This document shows positions 25,842 to 35,081 of a DNA stretch of 64,000 bases, piece after piece (within the stretch, counting starts at the first letter, position 1; each line of letters starts with the position of its first letter). The position numbers and the translations under genes are program-made. The stretch comes from Glutamicibacter mishrai (GTDB taxonomy: Bacteria > Actinomycetota > Actinomycetes > Actinomycetales > Micrococcaceae): contig NZ_CP032549.1 of the NCBI RefSeq assembly GCF_012221945.1, forward strand, positions 682,001 through 746,000, written 5' to 3'. A model generated the notes under the pieces. It was not told the origin of the DNA. It did no database searches and saw nothing but the letters and a program-made list of their open reading frames with translations.

Positions 25842-27179
25842 ATGTCTGCAGATTCGCCCGTTCTTAGCGCCAGCGCCCATCAGCTCTCGGCTCCTAGTCT
25901 CACCAGTGTCACCTTTGAATATGTTGATGCTCCCCCGAGCTTGCTTGACGACTCATTGCGTCACCGAAGCCTCGTCTGGACCCGCAACGGGCATGGCCTC
26001 GTCGGATTTGGCACGGCCGCGCGCCTGCACACCCACGGTGAGGAACGCTTCGCCCGGGCCCGCGCCTGGTTTGCACAGGTCATCAAGAACGCCGCGATCA
26101 CGGATCCGCTGAATCGCCCTGGCACCGGTTTGATCAGCTTCGGCTCCTTTGCTTTCTCCTTCACCAGCGTCTTCGAATCGCGCATGATCATTCCGCAGCT
26201 GGTCATCGGCCGCGATGAGCACACCGCCTGGATAACGCTCACCGGCACCGCCGAAGAACTCGAAGGCGCCACCTACGAGCAGGCGCTCGCCCGCGCGAAC
26301 GCCGCCATGGACGATGCCGCCATCGCCGAGAGCGATGCGGGAAGCATCAAGCTCACCAGCGGACAGCTGACCGCTGGCTCCTACGTGCAGGCGGTCCACA
26401 AGGCCCTGGGCCATTTCGAAGAGCGCGGCATCTCGAAACTGGTGCTGGCCCGCGATGTGCTCGCCCACAGCAGCACGCCGATCGACCTGTCCAAGGTCGT
26501 CCACGCGCTGACCGAACGCTACGGCAATTGCTGGACCTACAGTGTTGACGGCCTGGTTGGAGCTACCCCGGAGATGCTGGTGCGTGTCACTGATGGACTG
26601 GCCGAGGCCCGTGTTTTGGCCGGCACCTTGGACCGCGCCGCGGCCGGGGCCGATGAGCCGGACTTCGCCCAGCATCATCTTTTCGAGGATCCCAAGCAGC
26701 GCAATGAGCATCAGCTGGCCATTGATTCGCTGACCGACTCGCTGAATCCGATTTCCCATGGCATGAGCGCGCCGGAAGAGCCATTCATCTTGCAGCTGCC
26801 TAATGTGTGGCATCTGGCCAGCGACGTGCGGGCCCAGCTGCGTGCCGATGCCTCCGGGGCATTGCCTTCCGCGCTGGATGTCGCCGAGATCTTCCATCCG
26901 ACGGCAGCGGTCTGCGGCACTCCGACGAAAAAAGCCGGGGTCCTGCTGCGTGAGCTGGAAGGCATGGATCGCGGCCCCTACGCCGGGCCGGTGGGCTGGG
27001 TTGACAGCCGAGGCGACGGCGAATTCGGCATTGCCTTGCGTGGCGGAATCCTGGAAGACGAAAAGCTGATGCGCCTGTATGCAGGGTGCGGCATCGTGCC
27101 CGGTTCTGTTCCGGAGGATGAGCTGGCCGAGTCGTGGGCGAAAATGCGTCCCATGCGCCAAGCGCTGGGCGCCGAATAG
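25842..27179 (+). CDS. menF: Isochorismate synthase MenF
   Basis: About 445 aa, chorismate-binding enzyme family. The C-terminal half has the typical KLVLARDVL, FHPTAAVCGTP (catalytic region), GPYAGPVGWVDSRGDGEF and the final RLYAGCGIVPGS.PEDE. It converts chorismate to isochorismate, the first step of menaquinone synthesis; an entC-like siderophore role is possible but less likely in this setting. I start at MSADSPVLS; a TAGGCT -10-like box lies ten bases before this ATG with no ribosome site, so the transcript may be leaderless. The frame is open for 20 further codons upstream. Confidence 0.92.
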   Translation: MSADSPVLSASAHQLSAPSLTSVTFEYVDAPPSLLDDSLRHRSLVWTRNGHGLVGFGTAARLHTHGEERFARARAWFAQVIKNAAITDPLNRPGTGLISFGSFAFSFTSVFESRMIIPQLVIGRDEHTAWITLTGTAEELEGATYEQALARANAAMDDAAIAESDAGSIKLTSGQLTAGSYVQAVHKALGHFEERGISKLVLARDVLAHSSTPIDLSKVVHALTERYGNCWTYSVDGLVGATPEMLVRVTDGLAEARVLAGTLDRAAAGADEPDFAQHHLFEDPKQRNEHQLAIDSLTDSLNPISHGMSAPEEPFILQLPNVWHLASDVRAQLRADASGALPSALDVAEIFHPTAAVCGTPTKKAGVLLRELEGMDRGPYAGPVGWVDSRGDGEFGIALRGGILEDEKLMRLYAGCGIVPGSVPEDELAESWAKMRPMRQALGAE

Positions 27180-27351
27180 CTCCTGGCCGAGCAGGGCAAA
27201 GCTATATGACGGGCCAATGTTTCACTAGCGTAAATTTTCCTTGCCCTCGATGACACTTGTGTGAAGTGCGTCTCGTGCTGGTGTTAGCGCGGTTATGATT
27301 GGGGCATCGCAGTGATGCACTCGCAATGACCCGAAAGTAGGTTTTGATCCT

Positions 27352-28140
27352 ATGCGTAGCCCCAAGAAAAAGTTCGCCGCTTCCATCGCGCTCAGCTCCG
27401 TAGCACTTCTTGCCATGACCGCCTGCGGTTCCAGCAGCGGCTCCAGCTCAGAGTCCGAAGGCGCATCCTTCCCGCTCAACGAGGGCAAGCTGACCATCTG
27501 CTCGGATATCCCTTATGAGCCATTTGAATTCGTCAAGGACGGCAAGAACGTAGGCTTCGATATGGACGTCGCCGCAGAAATCGCCAAGGACGCCAAGCTG
27601 GATCTGAACGTCATCGACGCCAGCTTCGACTCCATCGAATCGGGCCTGTTCAGCACCCAGTGCGACATCGCAATCTCTTCGATCTCCATCACCGATGCAC
27701 GCAAGGAGAAGATGGACTTCTCCACCCCTTACATGGATGACGACCTGGTTCTGATCGCCAAGAACGGCTCGGGCATCACCGATCTGGAAACCGCCAAGGA
27801 CAAGAAGGTCGGTGTCCAGCAGGCCACCACCGGTGAAAAGTACGGCAAGGAAAACGGCCTGGAGAACCTGGTCGGCTACGAAGATGCCGGTCTGCAGACC
27901 CAGGCCCTGCTGGCCAACCAGGTTGACGCTGTGCTGGGCAACCAGTCGGTGCTCGGCTACGCAGTGAAGGACAAGCCGGACTACAAGGCTGTCGCCAACT
28001 TCAAGACCGGCGAACAGCTCGGTGTTGCCGTGCCTAAGGACAAGGCCGACACCCTGGAATTGGTCAATGGCACCCTCAAGCGCCTGACCGATGCCGGCAC
28101 CATGGAAGAACTGACCGTGAAGTGGTTCGGCGAGAAGTAA
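27352..28140 (+). CDS. Polar amino-acid ABC transporter binding lipoprotein
   Basis: 262-aa family-3 solute-binding protein. Signal peptide MRSPKKKFAASIALSSVALL with lipobox MTAC gives an anchored Cys at about residue 25, followed by a Ser-rich linker. The mature domain has ICSDIPYEPFEFVKDGKNVGFDMD and SSISITDARKEKMDFSTPY, typical of Gln/Glu/His/Cys binding proteins. A TATGAT -10-like box lies at 27294-27299. It is the first gene of a three-gene importer. Confidence 0.94.
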   Translation: MRSPKKKFAASIALSSVALLAMTACGSSSGSSSESEGASFPLNEGKLTICSDIPYEPFEFVKDGKNVGFDMDVAAEIAKDAKLDLNVIDASFDSIESGLFSTQCDIAISSISITDARKEKMDFSTPYMDDDLVLIAKNGSGITDLETAKDKKVGVQQATTGEKYGKENGLENLVGYEDAGLQTQALLANQVDAVLGNQSVLGYAVKDKPDYKAVANFKTGEQLGVAVPKDKADTLELVNGTLKRLTDAGTMEELTVKWFGEK

Positions 28141-28170
28141 TTCTTCTCTGAACACGGATTGATCTACCGG

Positions 28171-28227
28171 GCGGGGGTTCGCCACGCAAATCATGCCAAT
28201 GGGCGTGCTTGCTACCCGAACCCCCGC
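28171..28227 (+). terminator. Intercistronic stem-loop after the binding-protein gene
   Basis: GCGGGGGTTCG and CGAACCCCCGC pair over 11 bp, with an inner CACGC/GCGTG helix, and there is no T run. It probably stabilises the binding-protein message or attenuates read-through, giving more binding protein than permease. Confidence 0.65.
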
Positions 28228-28252
28228 TGCCTTTACGAGAGGTACAAAACCA

Positions 28253-29044
28253 ATGGCAATGACTACTAGTCAGCGTGCCCGTACGAGCAAAATCATTCAG
28301 ATTGTGCTCTTCTTTGTCATCATCATCGGCCTGATTGCCCTGGTTGACTGGGAAAAAGCGTCCTACGCTTTCTTCTCCTTCGACAAGCTCGGACCGATGT
28401 TCCCGGACATGATTCTGGTGGGCCTGAAGAATACGATCTTCTACACCATCATCTCCTTCGCTTTCGGCTTGGTTCTGGGCCTGTTGCTGGCCCTGATGAA
28501 AGTGGCCAGCTTCGCTCCCTACCGCTGGTTCGCCACCGCTTTCATTGAATTCTTCCGCGGCATTCCAGCCATCTTGGTACTGCTGGCCTTCGGCTTCGGC
28601 TTGCCACAGGCGTTCGGTACGACCTGGCCGCAGCCGGTCAACGTGATGTTCGCCTTGGGTCTGGTGTCTTCGGCCTACATCGCTGAAACCCTGCGCGCTG
28701 GCTTGCAGGCTGTGCCCAAGGGGCAAACCGAGGCAGCCCGCTCGCTGGGCATGCCGGCCTGGCGTGCCATGGTCACCATCGTCATCCCGCAGGCGTTCAA
28801 GATCGTTTTGCCTCCAATGACCAATGAGATCATCTTGCTGACCAAGGACACCTCGCTGGCGTTCATCCTCGGTGCCGCCGTGGCCCAGTACGAGATGACC
28901 AAATTCGGCCGAGATGGCATTTCCCAGCTGGATGCAGGTATCACCCCGCTGGTCGTAGCCGGCCTGTTCTACCTGGTGATCACCATTCCGCTGAGCCTGG
29001 TAGCCCGCAAATTCGAATCCCGCGCGGCGAAGACCAAGCGATAG
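28253..29044 (+). CDS. Polar amino-acid ABC permease
   Basis: About 263 aa, HisM/GlnP-type permease with five or six hydrophobic segments and the EAA-like loop AARSLGMPAWRAMVTIVIPQAFKIVLPP. An N-terminal basic patch (SQRARTSK) precedes helix 1. I start at MAMTTSQ, with GAGAGG ten bases upstream; the longer frame starts in the intercistronic stem-loop. It works with the ATPase 13 bases downstream. Confidence 0.92.
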   Translation: MAMTTSQRARTSKIIQIVLFFVIIIGLIALVDWEKASYAFFSFDKLGPMFPDMILVGLKNTIFYTIISFAFGLVLGLLLALMKVASFAPYRWFATAFIEFFRGIPAILVLLAFGFGLPQAFGTTWPQPVNVMFALGLVSSAYIAETLRAGLQAVPKGQTEAARSLGMPAWRAMVTIVIPQAFKIVLPPMTNEIILLTKDTSLAFILGAAVAQYEMTKFGRDGISQLDAGITPLVVAGLFYLVITIPLSLVARKFESRAAKTKR

Positions 29045-29057
29045 TTAGGACTTGAGA

Positions 29058-29840
29058 ATGTCGACTGACAATAATGAACTTTCAGTCCATGCCGCTGGTG
29101 TGGAGATCACTGGACTGCGCAAATCCTACGGCGATAACGAGGTGCTCAAAGGCATCGATCTGAACGTCAAGCCAGGCGAAGTCGTGTGCCTGATCGGCCC
29201 CTCCGGCTCCGGCAAGTCCACGTTGCTGCGCTGCGTGAACCTGCTCGAAAAGCCGAACGGCGGAACCATTCTGGTGGGCGGCTTCAACGCCACCGATCCA
29301 GAGGTCAACTTGGATCAGATGCGCCAAAAGGTTGGAATGGTCTTCCAGCAGTTCAACCTCTTCCCGCACCTGACCGTGCTGGAGAACTGCACAGTGGCTC
29401 CGATCAAAGTGCTCAAGCGCAAGAAGGTTGATGCGCAGAAGATCGCCAAGAGCCACCTGAATCGCGTTGGCTTGGGTGACTTCGGCGAGCGCTACCCTGA
29501 CCAGCTCTCTGGTGGACAGCAGCAGCGCGTGGCCATTGCCCGTGCCCTGTCCATGGAACCAACCCTGATGCTCTTCGATGAGCCAACCAGCGCGTTGGAC
29601 CCGGAAACTGTCGGTGAAGTTCTGGCCATCATGAAGAGCCTCGCCCAGGCGGGCATGACCATGCTGGTGGTGACCCACGAGATGGCCTTCGCCAAGGAGG
29701 TCGCTGACCGTGTGGTCTTCATGGACGGCGGCGTTGTGGTGGAAGAAGGCAAGGCCGCGGAGGTCATTGGCAATCCGCAGCAGCCGCGTACCCAGGACTT
29801 CCTGCGTCGTGTCTTGGATCCGACCCACGTCGATATCTAA
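29058..29840 (+). CDS. Polar amino-acid ABC ATPase (GlnQ-like)
   Basis: 260-aa ATP-binding subunit: Walker [11 protein letters not shown]-loop [13 protein letters not shown], signature LSGGQQQR, Walker [15 protein letters not shown] and switch VTHEMAFA. Start at MSTDNNELS with AGGA eight bases upstream, rather than the TTG two codons earlier. It closes the operon and a strong terminator follows. Confidence 0.95.
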   Translation: MSTDNNELSVHAAGVEITGLRKSYGDNEVLKGIDLNVKPGEVVCLIGPSGSGKSTLLRCVNLLEKPNGGTILVGGFNATDPEVNLDQMRQKVGMVFQQFNLFPHLTVLENCTVAPIKVLKRKKVDAQKIAKSHLNRVGLGDFGERYPDQLSGGQQQRVAIARALSMEPTLMLFDEPTSALDPETVGEVLAIMKSLAQAGMTMLVVTHEMAFAKEVADRVVFMDGGVVVEEGKAAEVIGNPQQPRTQDFLRRVLDPTHVDI

Positions 29841-29857
29841 GAAGTGTAGTTAGAGTT

Positions 29858-29901
29858 CATCCCCTGCACCCGGTTCCTATTGGCCCCGGGTGCAGGGGAT
29901 G
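29858..29901. terminator. Terminator between the ABC operon and menD
   Basis: CATCCCCTGCACCCGG and CCGGGTGCAGGGGATG form a 16-bp perfect stem with a 12-base loop; the genes on either side converge. Confidence 0.88.
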
Positions 29902-29925
29902 AGTCGTTTAAGGCTGGTTATCTCG

Positions 29926-31623
29926 TCATTGCCCAGGCCAGCTCAGCTGTCCGATCTTCTCATTCAGTGACTGGTTATCCGCCCGCAGATGATCCCTCGA
30001 CGCGCACACTTCAATCAAACGCAGTGCTGCTCCCCCGCGGTGGCCCAGCAGGCTGCCCAGTTCTTCCTTGGAATCCGCGCGCTCGTACTCCCAGCCGTAG
30101 GCCTTGGCCAGTGACTGGATGTCAAAGTCCTGCGGCGTGGAGAACAGGCGTTCCACCGCATTGGCGTAGCGTCCCGAGTCGGCCACGGCCCCGTGTTCCA
30201 AGGTGGAGAAGATGGCACCTCCGCCGTCGTTGTACACGACAACGTCCAGTTCAGGCTTCTTCTCCCCCGGTGTCCAAGACAAGGAGCTGGCGTCATGGGC
30301 GAAGGTGATGTCCCCCATCACCGCTACCGTGCGCCGCTGGCTTCCCACGGCCAGTCCGAGCGCCGTCGAAATGGTGCCGTCGATGCCGGCCAAGCCGCGA
30401 TTGGCATGCACGGCGATGCCGTCGCTGGGGCGGGCAGCGAGGTCGAAATCGCGAACGATATTCGAGGACCCCAAGAGCAGGACTTCAGGCTGGTGCTCCC
30501 AAATCGCTTCGGCAACCAACAGCCCGTTGATGCTGGTGTTGCGGTCTATATCTGCGCGAAGCTCGAGGGCTTGGGCATCAAGTTCTTGCCAGGCAGCCAG
30601 CCAGCCTGCTGGCGCGCGGCCGGCGAATTCCTGTAGTTCCTGCCAGTTGCCGATAGGCGTTTCACGGCGGCGTCCGGCTTCGTACCAGGCCACGGGGGCA
30701 GGCTGCCAGATGGCTGAGGCAATGGACGGGTCAGCCAGGAGCCTGGCCACCGGTCGACTGAGGGTGGGGCGCCCGAAGAGCACTACGCGTTCAACGTGTT
30801 CTATCCCTACTGATATCAGCGGCCGGTAGTGGGTGATGGCATGATCCGAGAATCGGGCGTTGGAGGAAGGCTCGGCAAAGAGCGGCAGGCCCAGCTGGTG
30901 CGCGAACTCCTGGGCTTGCGGTCCCGCGTCGTGTCCGGCTACCACCACGGTTCTGCGTATGGCCAGTGCCTGTCCTGCTGGTGCCGGCGCTGCCTGCTGT
31001 TCGGCGCGTGCGAGCGGCCAGGTACCAGGCGTGAGGCTTTCCCAGTAGGGATTGTTGATGCTCTCGTTGTCTGATGGAGTCAGTGGATCCCTGAATTGCA
31101 GATTCAGTTGAACTGGGCCGCCAGGAAGATGTGCATCTCCCTGCAGCGCCAGCAGTGCTTGTCCAAGGCACATCTCCGCCTGCTGGCCGGCTGGCACGTT
31201 GAGGGCGAGACGGACGTGGTCACTGAAAAGGGTCTTCTGCTTGGTGCTCTGGCTAGCGCCGGTTCCATGCAGTTCATCGGGGCGATCCGCGGACAGAACC
31301 AGTAGCGGCGTTGCGGTGTGGTTGGCTTCCATGACTGCTGGAAGCATCTGGCCAATAGCGGTACCACTGGTAGCGGCTACGGCAACCGGTGTTCGGCTGC
31401 TTTGGGCCAAGCCCAGTGCCATGAAGGCCGCCGAACGTTCATCGATGCGCACATGGAACTTCAGCAATCCGGCATGCTCGGCTTCGGCCGCCGCATAGGC
31501 CAGAGGCGCGCTGCGCGAGCCGGGTGAAATAACCAGGTCTCGGATGCCAGCTTGAATCAGTATGCCAAGCACCGTTCGGGCCGTGGTGATGGCTAGTTGC
31601 TGATCTGGTTGCGGCGATCCCAC
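29926..31623 (-). CDS. menD: SEPHCHC synthase MenD
   Basis: 565-aa ThDP enzyme joining isochorismate and 2-oxoglutarate to 2-succinyl-5-enolpyruvyl-6-hydroxy-3-cyclohexene-1-carboxylate. Diagnostic features are VISPGSRSAPLAYA and IDERSAAFMALGLA with the catalytic Glu, LSADRPDELHGTGASQ, and the ThDP-binding segment VMGDITFAHDASSL...VVYNDGGGAIF. The start is GTG with AAGGAG nine bases upstream. It is monocistronic here, convergent to the amino-acid ABC operon. Confidence 0.95.
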   Translation of the reverse strand: MGSPQPDQQLAITTARTVLGILIQAGIRDLVISPGSRSAPLAYAAAEAEHAGLLKFHVRIDERSAAFMALGLAQSSRTPVAVAATSGTAIGQMLPAVMEANHTATPLLVLSADRPDELHGTGASQSTKQKTLFSDHVRLALNVPAGQQAEMCLGQALLALQGDAHLPGGPVQLNLQFRDPLTPSDNESINNPYWESLTPGTWPLARAEQQAAPAPAGQALAIRRTVVVAGHDAGPQAQEFAHQLGLPLFAEPSSNARFSDHAITHYRPLISVGIEHVERVVLFGRPTLSRPVARLLADPSIASAIWQPAPVAWYEAGRRRETPIGNWQELQEFAGRAPAGWLAAWQELDAQALELRADIDRNTSINGLLVAEAIWEHQPEVLLLGSSNIVRDFDLAARPSDGIAVHANRGLAGIDGTISTALGLAVGSQRRTVAVMGDITFAHDASSLSWTPGEKKPELDVVVYNDGGGAIFSTLEHGAVADSGRYANAVERLFSTPQDFDIQSLAKAYGWEYERADSKEELGSLLGHRGGAALRLIEVCASRDHLRADNQSLNEKIGQLSWPGQ

Positions 31624-31708
31624 GCGGTGTGGCTCCTTCGATTCCTAAGCTAAGGCAGTGCTCCCAGTCTATGCCTTGATCCGTGCTCCCCATGTATGAG
31701 GGTGCACG

Positions 31709-31750
31709 AAGGCGCCGGGGCAATCAGCGTGCTGATCACTCCGGCGCCTT
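31709..31750 (-). terminator. Stem-loop after phoX
   Basis: AAGGCGCCGG and CCGGCGCCTT with an inner ATCAGC/GCTGAT helix. It has no T run and lies between the phoX stop and the menD start. Confidence 0.65.
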
Positions 31751-31770
31751 GATGCGCGGATGGCTACAGG

Positions 31771-33882
31771 CTACTTGTTCTTGCCTTTGCCCTTGCCATT
31801 GCCCTTGCCTGGGTTCGAGTCTTCCTTGAAGACCTGCACCACGCTTGGACGCGGGCCGTAGAACTGGCCGGCACCCGAAGCAGCGGAGCTGCCTAGGAAG
31901 TCGGGGAACAGCGAAGTCGGAGCTGCGAAGGTTCCGCCTTCACCTGGGTGCTGGACCGAGACGAAGACCGAGTTGTCCTTGTCGTGGATCAGTGGGCCAC
32001 AGGTCTCTGCACCGGTTGGCACGGCCAGGAACTGCTCGACACGGCCACGGTCCTTGCCGGTCAGGGTGACCTTGTGCAACGCATCCGAGTAGCCGATGGT
32101 GCTTGGCGCGCCGTCGGTGGAGATCCACAGGTTGCCCTTGGAATCGAAAGCCAGGTTATCCGGGCAGGAGATCGGCGAAACCTTGTCCGTAGGGTATCCC
32201 GAGAAGTAGGTGGAGCCGTTGACCTTAGGATCACCGGCAACCAGCAGGATATTCCATGTAAACTTGGTGCTGGTTGCGTCGTTGCCAGCTTCGGTGAGTT
32301 CGATGATGTGGCCATCACGGTTGGAGATGCGTGGGTTGGGCTCGGTGGCGCCTTCCTTGCCAGCCTTGCCGCGGTCCGAGTTGTTGGTCAGGGCCACGTA
32401 GAGCTTGCCGGAGATCGGGCTTGGCTCAACGTCTTCCGGACGGTCCATCTTGGTGGCGCCGATCTTGTCAGCTGCCAGTCGGGTGTACACCAGGACCTCT
32501 TCAACGCTCATGCCATCGACCATGGAAGCGCCGCCCTTGACCAGTGGCAGCCAGGTGCCGGTGCCGTCGAAGGCGCCATCGGATGGGACCTGGCCGCTGC
32601 CGTCGAGTTCGCCCGCTGGCGAGTTGCCGGTGAACTGAGCGACGTACAGGTCACCCTCAGAGAGCAAGGACATGTTCGCCTTGCGGTCATGCTTGGAGTA
32701 GGTGCCCTTGGAGACGAACTTGTACAGGTATTCGAACTTGGAGTCATCGCCCGAGTAGGCCACGGCCTTGCCGTTCTTGGCGATGCGCACGTTGGCGCCT
32801 TCGTGCTTGAAGCGGCCCAGGTTGGTGTGCTTTATCGGGGTGGACTTTGGATCCTGCGGGTCGATTTCGATGACCCAGCCGAAGCGGTTTGCTTCGTTTT
32901 CGTAGCCTTCGTTGGCCAGGCCGAATCGTGGATCGGTGTCTTCCCAGCCGCGTTCGGTGGCGCCGGCGCCGATGCCGTAGCGTGCTTCTTCGGCGGTGCC
33001 CTTGCCGCTGAAGTACTGGTCGATGTTCTCTTCACCGGAGAGGATGGTTCCCCATGGGGTGGTGCCGCCGGAGCAGTTGTTCAAGGTGCCGAGGACCTTG
33101 GTGCCGGTTGGGTCGGCAACGGTCTTGAGCAGGTCGCTACCTGCTGCTGGGCCGTCGATGGTGAATTCGGTCTGCGCGGTGATGCGGCGGTTGCGCTCGC
33201 CGCCTTGGACATAGGTCCACTTCTTGTCTTTCTTCTTGCGCTTGACCTCGACCACGCTGAAGCCGTGGGCGTTCATGGCGATGCGGCGGGCCTCGTCCTT
33301 GTTCGCTTCGAACCAGGCGGCGTCGAACATCATGTCTTCGTTGGTGTATTCGTGGTTTGCCACCAGCACGCCGGTGCGGCCCGAATACTTGTCAACGATG
33401 ATGTCGAGGTAATCGCAGTTGTAGCCGAACTGTTCTGCCTGCTTGCGTGCACTCTGGTTGGTGGCATCAAACTGCGCGGTGTTCTTGAATAACGGGTCGC
33501 CCCAACGGATGATGGCGTTCCAGTCATAGCCTTCTGGGACGCTGACGTTATCTACTGAACGCGACACCGGCTCAATGGCATCGAAGGACAGGTGGCCGCC
33601 GGCGTTGTTGCCATTCTTCAGTGGCACCAATGGTGCTGCCACGGCGTCCTGCGCGCCGAAGAACTGCGGCCCAACGACTAGTGCGGAGGCGCCGACAGCG
33701 CCCAAGCCGAGCATACTGCGGCGGGACAGGGACTTATCGGCAATGTCCTTGAAATAGCTGTTGGACGAGGTGTTGCAGTCCGGCTTAACGCAGGCATCTC
33801 CACATTTGAAGTGGCAAGTAGCTGCGGAACGTCCGCCACGGGTATGGCCTAGCATTGGCAAAAGGGTACGGGTCGGATTCAT
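31771..33882 (-). CDS. PhoX-family phosphatase, Tat-exported
   Basis: 703-aa alkaline phosphatase of the PhoX (DUF839) type. A twin-arginine motif SRRSMLGLG (Arg54-Arg55) precedes a hydrophobic stretch ending AQDAVAA. Before it lies a conserved-looking 50-residue leader with four Cys (C23, C27, C31, C36) in CHFKCGDACVKPDC, as in other actinobacterial PhoX proteins. The mature part contains WGTILSGEENIDQYF and PDNLAFDSKGNLWISTDG, beta-propeller segments that hold the Ca/Fe site in characterised PhoX. The C-terminus is a Gly/Lys-rich tail (GKGNGKGKGKNK). It would release phosphate outside the cell. GAGGAAG precedes the ATG. Confidence 0.93.
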   Translation of the reverse strand: MNPTRTLLPMLGHTRGGRSAATCHFKCGDACVKPDCNTSSNSYFKDIADKSLSRRSMLGLGAVGASALVVGPQFFGAQDAVAAPLVPLKNGNNAGGHLSFDAIEPVSRSVDNVSVPEGYDWNAIIRWGDPLFKNTAQFDATNQSARKQAEQFGYNCDYLDIIVDKYSGRTGVLVANHEYTNEDMMFDAAWFEANKDEARRIAMNAHGFSVVEVKRKKKDKKWTYVQGGERNRRITAQTEFTIDGPAAGSDLLKTVADPTGTKVLGTLNNCSGGTTPWGTILSGEENIDQYFSGKGTAEEARYGIGAGATERGWEDTDPRFGLANEGYENEANRFGWVIEIDPQDPKSTPIKHTNLGRFKHEGANVRIAKNGKAVAYSGDDSKFEYLYKFVSKGTYSKHDRKANMSLLSEGDLYVAQFTGNSPAGELDGSGQVPSDGAFDGTGTWLPLVKGGASMVDGMSVEEVLVYTRLAADKIGATKMDRPEDVEPSPISGKLYVALTNNSDRGKAGKEGATEPNPRISNRDGHIIELTEAGNDATSTKFTWNILLVAGDPKVNGSTYFSGYPTDKVSPISCPDNLAFDSKGNLWISTDGAPSTIGYSDALHKVTLTGKDRGRVEQFLAVPTGAETCGPLIHDKDNSVFVSVQHPGEGGTFAAPTSLFPDFLGSSAASGAGQFYGPRPSVVQVFKEDSNPGKGNGKGKGKNK

Positions 33883-34005
33883 GATCCATCACTTCCTCAG
33901 TTAGGGCTCGCTGTCAGGGGAACGACGCGATATGAGGTTTTCACCCGGAAGTGTGCAAATTGCAACGCCTAAGTTAACTGCGGGGAAATAGATGGGTGTC
34001 GAGAA

Positions 34006-35001
34006 TCAGGCATTGGCTAGCTGTTCGTAGCATTGCTCGACTCTGTGTAACCACCAGTCAACCCGCTGCTGCTCTGGACGAAGCTGCTTGAGTTTATCGC
34101 TATCCGGATTAATGCGCCTTACCGGAAGATACCCGGCGGTAGCCAGCAGCGGTTCACTGCAGACATCATCGGCGAAAAGGGTTCCAGTGGATAGTCCGCA
34201 CGCATAGGGCAGTTCTGGCAGGGCGCTGGCCAAAGCAGCGGCTTGGGCCAGGCCCACCGAGCTATCCAAGGCGCTGGAAATAACAACATCAAGTTCCGCT
34301 TGCTGGGCAATGTCCAGGACAGCTGCGATCCCGCCCAGCGGCTGGGCTTTGATGACCATCAGATCTGCCGCGCCCAGTCGTGAGACTTCCAAAGGGTCGG
34401 TGTGCTTGCGCACGGCCTCATCGGCAGCGATTTTCAGAGTGATCCCGGCGTTGCGCAATTGTTCTCGCACCTGCGCCAAGCCGGTGATTCCTGGCACGGG
34501 CTGTTCAGCGTATTGCAGATCGTAGTCGCTCAAGGCTTTCAACGCGTGGACTGCCTGGGCAATATCCCAGCCCATATTGGCATCAACGCGCAGTGCTGCC
34601 TGCGGATACAAACGACGTGCTTCTGCCACTCGGGCGAGGTCGTCTTGAAGGCTCTGGCCTTTTTCTGCAACTTTGATCTTGATGGTGTGCGGTGCGTCGT
34701 ACTTCTCCAGTACTGACCCGACTTCGCTGGCCGCTACCGCTGGCAAAGTTGCGTTGACCGGGATGGTGGCGCGCAGCGGTTCGGGGAACGACTCGTAGGC
34801 TGCTTCGATGCCGGCAGCCAGCCAACGCGAGGCTTCAGCTGGAGCGTATTCGACGAAAGCAGAGAATTCTCCCCAGCCTGCGGGGCCTTTGATGAGCAGT
34901 GCTTCCCGCTGGGTGATCCCCCGGAATTTAACTCGCATGGGCAGGCGGACTACATGGCTGTTGGCCAGCACTTCAGCCAGCGGTGGAAGTTCAATGCTCA
35001 T
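34006..35001 (-). CDS. menC: o-Succinylbenzoate synthase MenC
   Basis: 331-aa enolase-superfamily enzyme that dehydrates SHCHC to o-succinylbenzoate. The KxK pair is in HTIKIKVAEKG, metal ligands are in LRVDANMGW and the Glu of QYAEQP, and the second Lys in LMVIKAQPLGG. TAGGCTTAG sits just before the ATG (as it does before menF) without a ribosome site, suggesting a leaderless message. menB, menE and menA are not in the window. Confidence 0.93.
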   Translation of the reverse strand: MSIELPPLAEVLANSHVVRLPMRVKFRGITQREALLIKGPAGWGEFSAFVEYAPAEASRWLAAGIEAAYESFPEPLRATIPVNATLPAVAASEVGSVLEKYDAPHTIKIKVAEKGQSLQDDLARVAEARRLYPQAALRVDANMGWDIAQAVHALKALSDYDLQYAEQPVPGITGLAQVREQLRNAGITLKIAADEAVRKHTDPLEVSRLGAADLMVIKAQPLGGIAAVLDIAQQAELDVVISSALDSSVGLAQAAALASALPELPYACGLSTGTLFADDVCSEPLLATAGYLPVRRINPDSDKLKQLRPEQQRVDWWLHRVEQCYEQLANA

Positions 35002-35081
35002 GGTCTAAGCCTAGCGAGCGTGGGCATGGTTACACTGCCATCGGCTGACATTTGCCCGACAAGTTGTGCAAGGCTAGAGAT

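Noticed and set aside
31948..33492. 514-codon plus-strand frame opposite phoX
   Set aside because: Antisense of a full-length PhoX gene; no start context or domain.
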